Source: JBEKYD01 sp052148435
GTDB lineage: Bacteria; Acidobacteriota; Terriglobia; Bryobacterales; Bryobacteraceae
Direction: 5' to 3'
DNA length: 64,000 nt
NCBI GenBank assembly: GCA_052148435.1
Contig: JBKQIF010000098.1
Span: 62,001 to 126,000 of the forward strand
The notes beneath the pieces are model-generated. The model was not told where the DNA came from. It was given only the letters and a program-made list of their open reading frames with translations, and did no database searches. The stretch's first letter is position 1, and each line of letters begins with the position of its first letter. Shown in pieces: positions 62,719 to 64,000 of this stretch. The translations under genes and the position numbers were made by a program.

Positions 62719-62922
62719 TTAATGCAGTGTCGCGGCGATGATCCAACCCAGCGCCAGCGCCACCCCGGCCGCCAGAATCGCCGCCGCCACGTTGCGCTCT
62801 TCCACGATCTGCTTCCAGAGGTCGAGCGGAGCCAGGCGCACCGCCAGCGCGAACGCCGCCAGGAACGCCAAAACTCCCGCGGCGGTGTAGAGCAGCCCAT
62901 TGAGGAACGGGAATTCGGTCAT
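62719..62922 (-). CDS. DUF350 family small membrane protein
   Basis: The 67-residue protein has two membrane helices (about 10-29 and 45-64) separated by LAPLDLWKQIVEERNVAAAIL, the DUF350 pattern, given in parts (LWKQIVEERNVAAAIL). Most DUF350 proteins are about 130 residues with two such units, so this is a single-unit form. Its function is unknown to me. It starts a three-gene group on the minus strand. Confidence 0.78.
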   Translation of the reverse strand: MTEFPFLNGLLYTAAGVLAFLAAFALAVRLAPLDLWKQIVEERNVAAAILAAGVALALGWIIAATLH

Positions 62923-62996
62923 CGGGTTTCCATCTCTTACTCTACCGGAAGGCGACGCCGCCCCGCGCCGCCGATGTATTAAAATGAAAACGGTGA

Positions 62997-63071
62997 GCGG
63001 GGTTGGCCTAGCGGCTGGGCGTCAGCCTTCCAAGCTGATTTAGACGGGTTCGAGTCCCGTACCCCGCTCCA
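62997..63071 (+). tRNA. tRNA-Gly (anticodon UCC)
   Basis: A full cloverleaf is read: acceptor GCGGGGT with ACCCCGC, D stem GCCT with GGGC, anticodon stem TCAGC with GCTGA around the loop CTTCCAA (anticodon TCC, reading GGA), variable loop TTTAG, T stem ACGGG with CCCGT around TTCGAGT. The discriminator base is T and CCA is encoded at 63069-63071. A TAAAAT about 11 bases upstream may be its -10. Confidence 0.96.
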
Positions 63072-63081
63072 TAATCCGGCT

Positions 63082-64000
63082 TTATCGATGTGATCCCGCC
63101 CGGCTCGCCCGCCGGCGCCAGGCCGGGACCAGTATCAGGCCGATCAGAATCAGCGCGGCGCTCAGACCTACCCAAATTCCCGCCGCTCCCCAGCCCATCG
63201 GGAAGCATAGAATATAGGCCACTGGCAGACCGACCACCCAGTAACCCGCCAGGTGCGCCAGCATCGCCGTGTGCGTATCGCCCAGGCCGCGCAGCGCTCC
63301 GGTGGCCGTAACCTGCAGCCCGTCGAAGAGCTCGAAGAATGCGGCGATGCGTAGCAGCATGGCGCCGGTCGAGAGCACCGCGCGATCCCCGCTATACAGG
63401 CGGACGATGGAGGCAGGCGCCGTCCACAGCGCTACGCCGCAGACGGCCATGAAAGCGCCGCTCAGCAGGATCGCCGTCCAGCCGCGCGCCGCCGCCCCCT
63501 CGTAATCCTGCGCGCCGATGGCCTGGCCTACCCGCACGGCCGCCGCCGAACTCACCCCCAGCGGCACCATGTAGGTCGTCGAAACCACGTTGATGGCCAG
63601 GCTGTGCGCCGCCAGCGAGGCTTCGTCCAGCCGCGCCGCCAGCACCGTCACTAGGCCGAACACCGCGCCTTCAAACAGAATCTGCAAGGCCGCCGGCAGC
63701 CCCAGCGTTACCAACCGCCGGACCAGCGTCCACTGCGGCCGCCAGGGGAAACGGGCCGCCCCGCGCTCGTGCCACCAGACAGTCGCCAGCAGCACGGCTG
63801 CCATGTATCCGCGCGCAATCGAAGTCGACCACCCGGAGCCTTCCAGCCCCATCGCCGGCGCCCCCCAATGCCCGAACATCAACGCCCAGTTGCCGCCCAG
63901 ATTCACCAGGTTGGCGCTCACCAGCGCGAACGTCACCGGTTTCACCACGTTGACCGCCTGCAGGTAGCGGCGAAACGCCGCATAGAACAGCAGCGGCGGC
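63082..64000 (-). CDS. MATE family multidrug/metabolite exporter, partial at window end
   Basis: The visible C-terminal part (about 306 residues) continues in frame beyond the last base of the window, so the N-terminus lies outside. MATE-like features are YLQAVNVVKPVTFALVSANLVN (in parts), LGLPAALQILFEGAVFGLVT, LAAHSLAINVVSTTYM, GVSSAAAVRVGQAIGA and the final helices. The protein has multiple hydrophobic helices and probably exports cationic or lipid-soluble compounds using Na+ or H+. The substrate is unknown. An internal ATG at 63948 is not the start. Confidence 0.88.
   Translation of the reverse strand, partial: PPLLFYAAFRRYLQAVNVVKPVTFALVSANLVNLGGNWALMFGHWGAPAMGLEGSGWSTSIARGYMAAVLLATVWWHERGAARFPWRPQWTLVRRLVTLGLPAALQILFEGAVFGLVTVLAARLDEASLAAHSLAINVVSTTYMVPLGVSSAAAVRVGQAIGAQDYEGAAARGWTAILLSGAFMAVCGVALWTAPASIVRLYSGDRAVLSTGAMLLRIAAFFELFDGLQVTATGALRGLGDTHTAMLAHLAGYWVVGLPVAYILCFPMGWGAAGIWVGLSAALILIGLILVPAWRRRASRAGSHR

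Overview
The window is a stretch of chromosome from a GC-rich bacterium, most probably an Acidobacteriota member of the Solibacter/Bryobacterales type. This rests on protein content: an acidobacterial-type MacB/FtsX orphan permease, a long TonB-receptor-like barrel with a carboxypeptidase-regulatory N-terminus, a TIGR03790-type protein, DUF1015 and several Tat-exported sugar enzymes. No phage, insertion sequence or CRISPR array was seen. The mobile-looking DNA is short intergenic hairpin repeats.

Layout. 0-6.7 kb: a broken permease gene, then recR, ybaB, dnaX and the SRP RNA gene in the order known from Bacillus (scr-dnaX-yaaK-recR), then a degenerate GGDEF protein. 7-9 kb: a heptose kinase beside a TIGR03790-family exported protein. 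9.4-19 kb: a carbohydrate locus (GH31 glycosidase, Tat-exported Gfo/Idh/MocA oxidoreductase, Tat-exported sugar isomerase-like protein, TonB-receptor-like barrel) with a divergent membrane signalling protein. 19-32 kb: dienelactone hydrolase, ABC exporter, GNAT acetyltransferase, feoAB iron uptake, alpha/beta hydrolase, S10 peptidase, TolC-type protein, DUF1015 and a receiver-phosphatase. 32-42 kb: a B12-binding radical SAM protein, a PEGA-domain Ser/Thr kinase and a tight four-gene unit (sensor kinase, multi-receiver regulator with an HPt-like segment, HEAT-repeat membrane protein, degenerate family 2 glycosyltransferase). 42-47 kb: small secreted protein, M20 peptidase, GDP-mannose dehydratase, GH39-like enzyme. 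46.7-55.8 kb, minus strand: cofactor and translation genes (coaX, birA, nadC, valS), then a lipopolysaccharide-core-like cluster (methyltransferase-like membrane protein, two family 9 glycosyltransferases, a degenerate nucleotidyltransferase). 55.9-64 kb: uvrB, two DsbA-type proteins flanking homoserine dehydrogenase, an exported methyltransferase-like protein, three small conserved genes including a DUF350 protein, tRNA-Gly(UCC), and a MATE exporter running off the window end.

Three things merit attention. First, 14 short hairpin units at five intergenic loci have stems that differ between copies yet still pair, while loop and order are partly conserved; a second hairpin family often lies nearby. 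Second, the 36.4-42.3 kb unit couples phospho-signalling to a HEAT protein and a glycosyltransferase-like membrane protein lacking its catalytic motifs. Third, several genes have a -10-like hexamer only 5-12 bases before the start codon, suggesting common leaderless or near-leaderless transcription. Many long open frames opposite real genes are GC-driven shadows and were left out.
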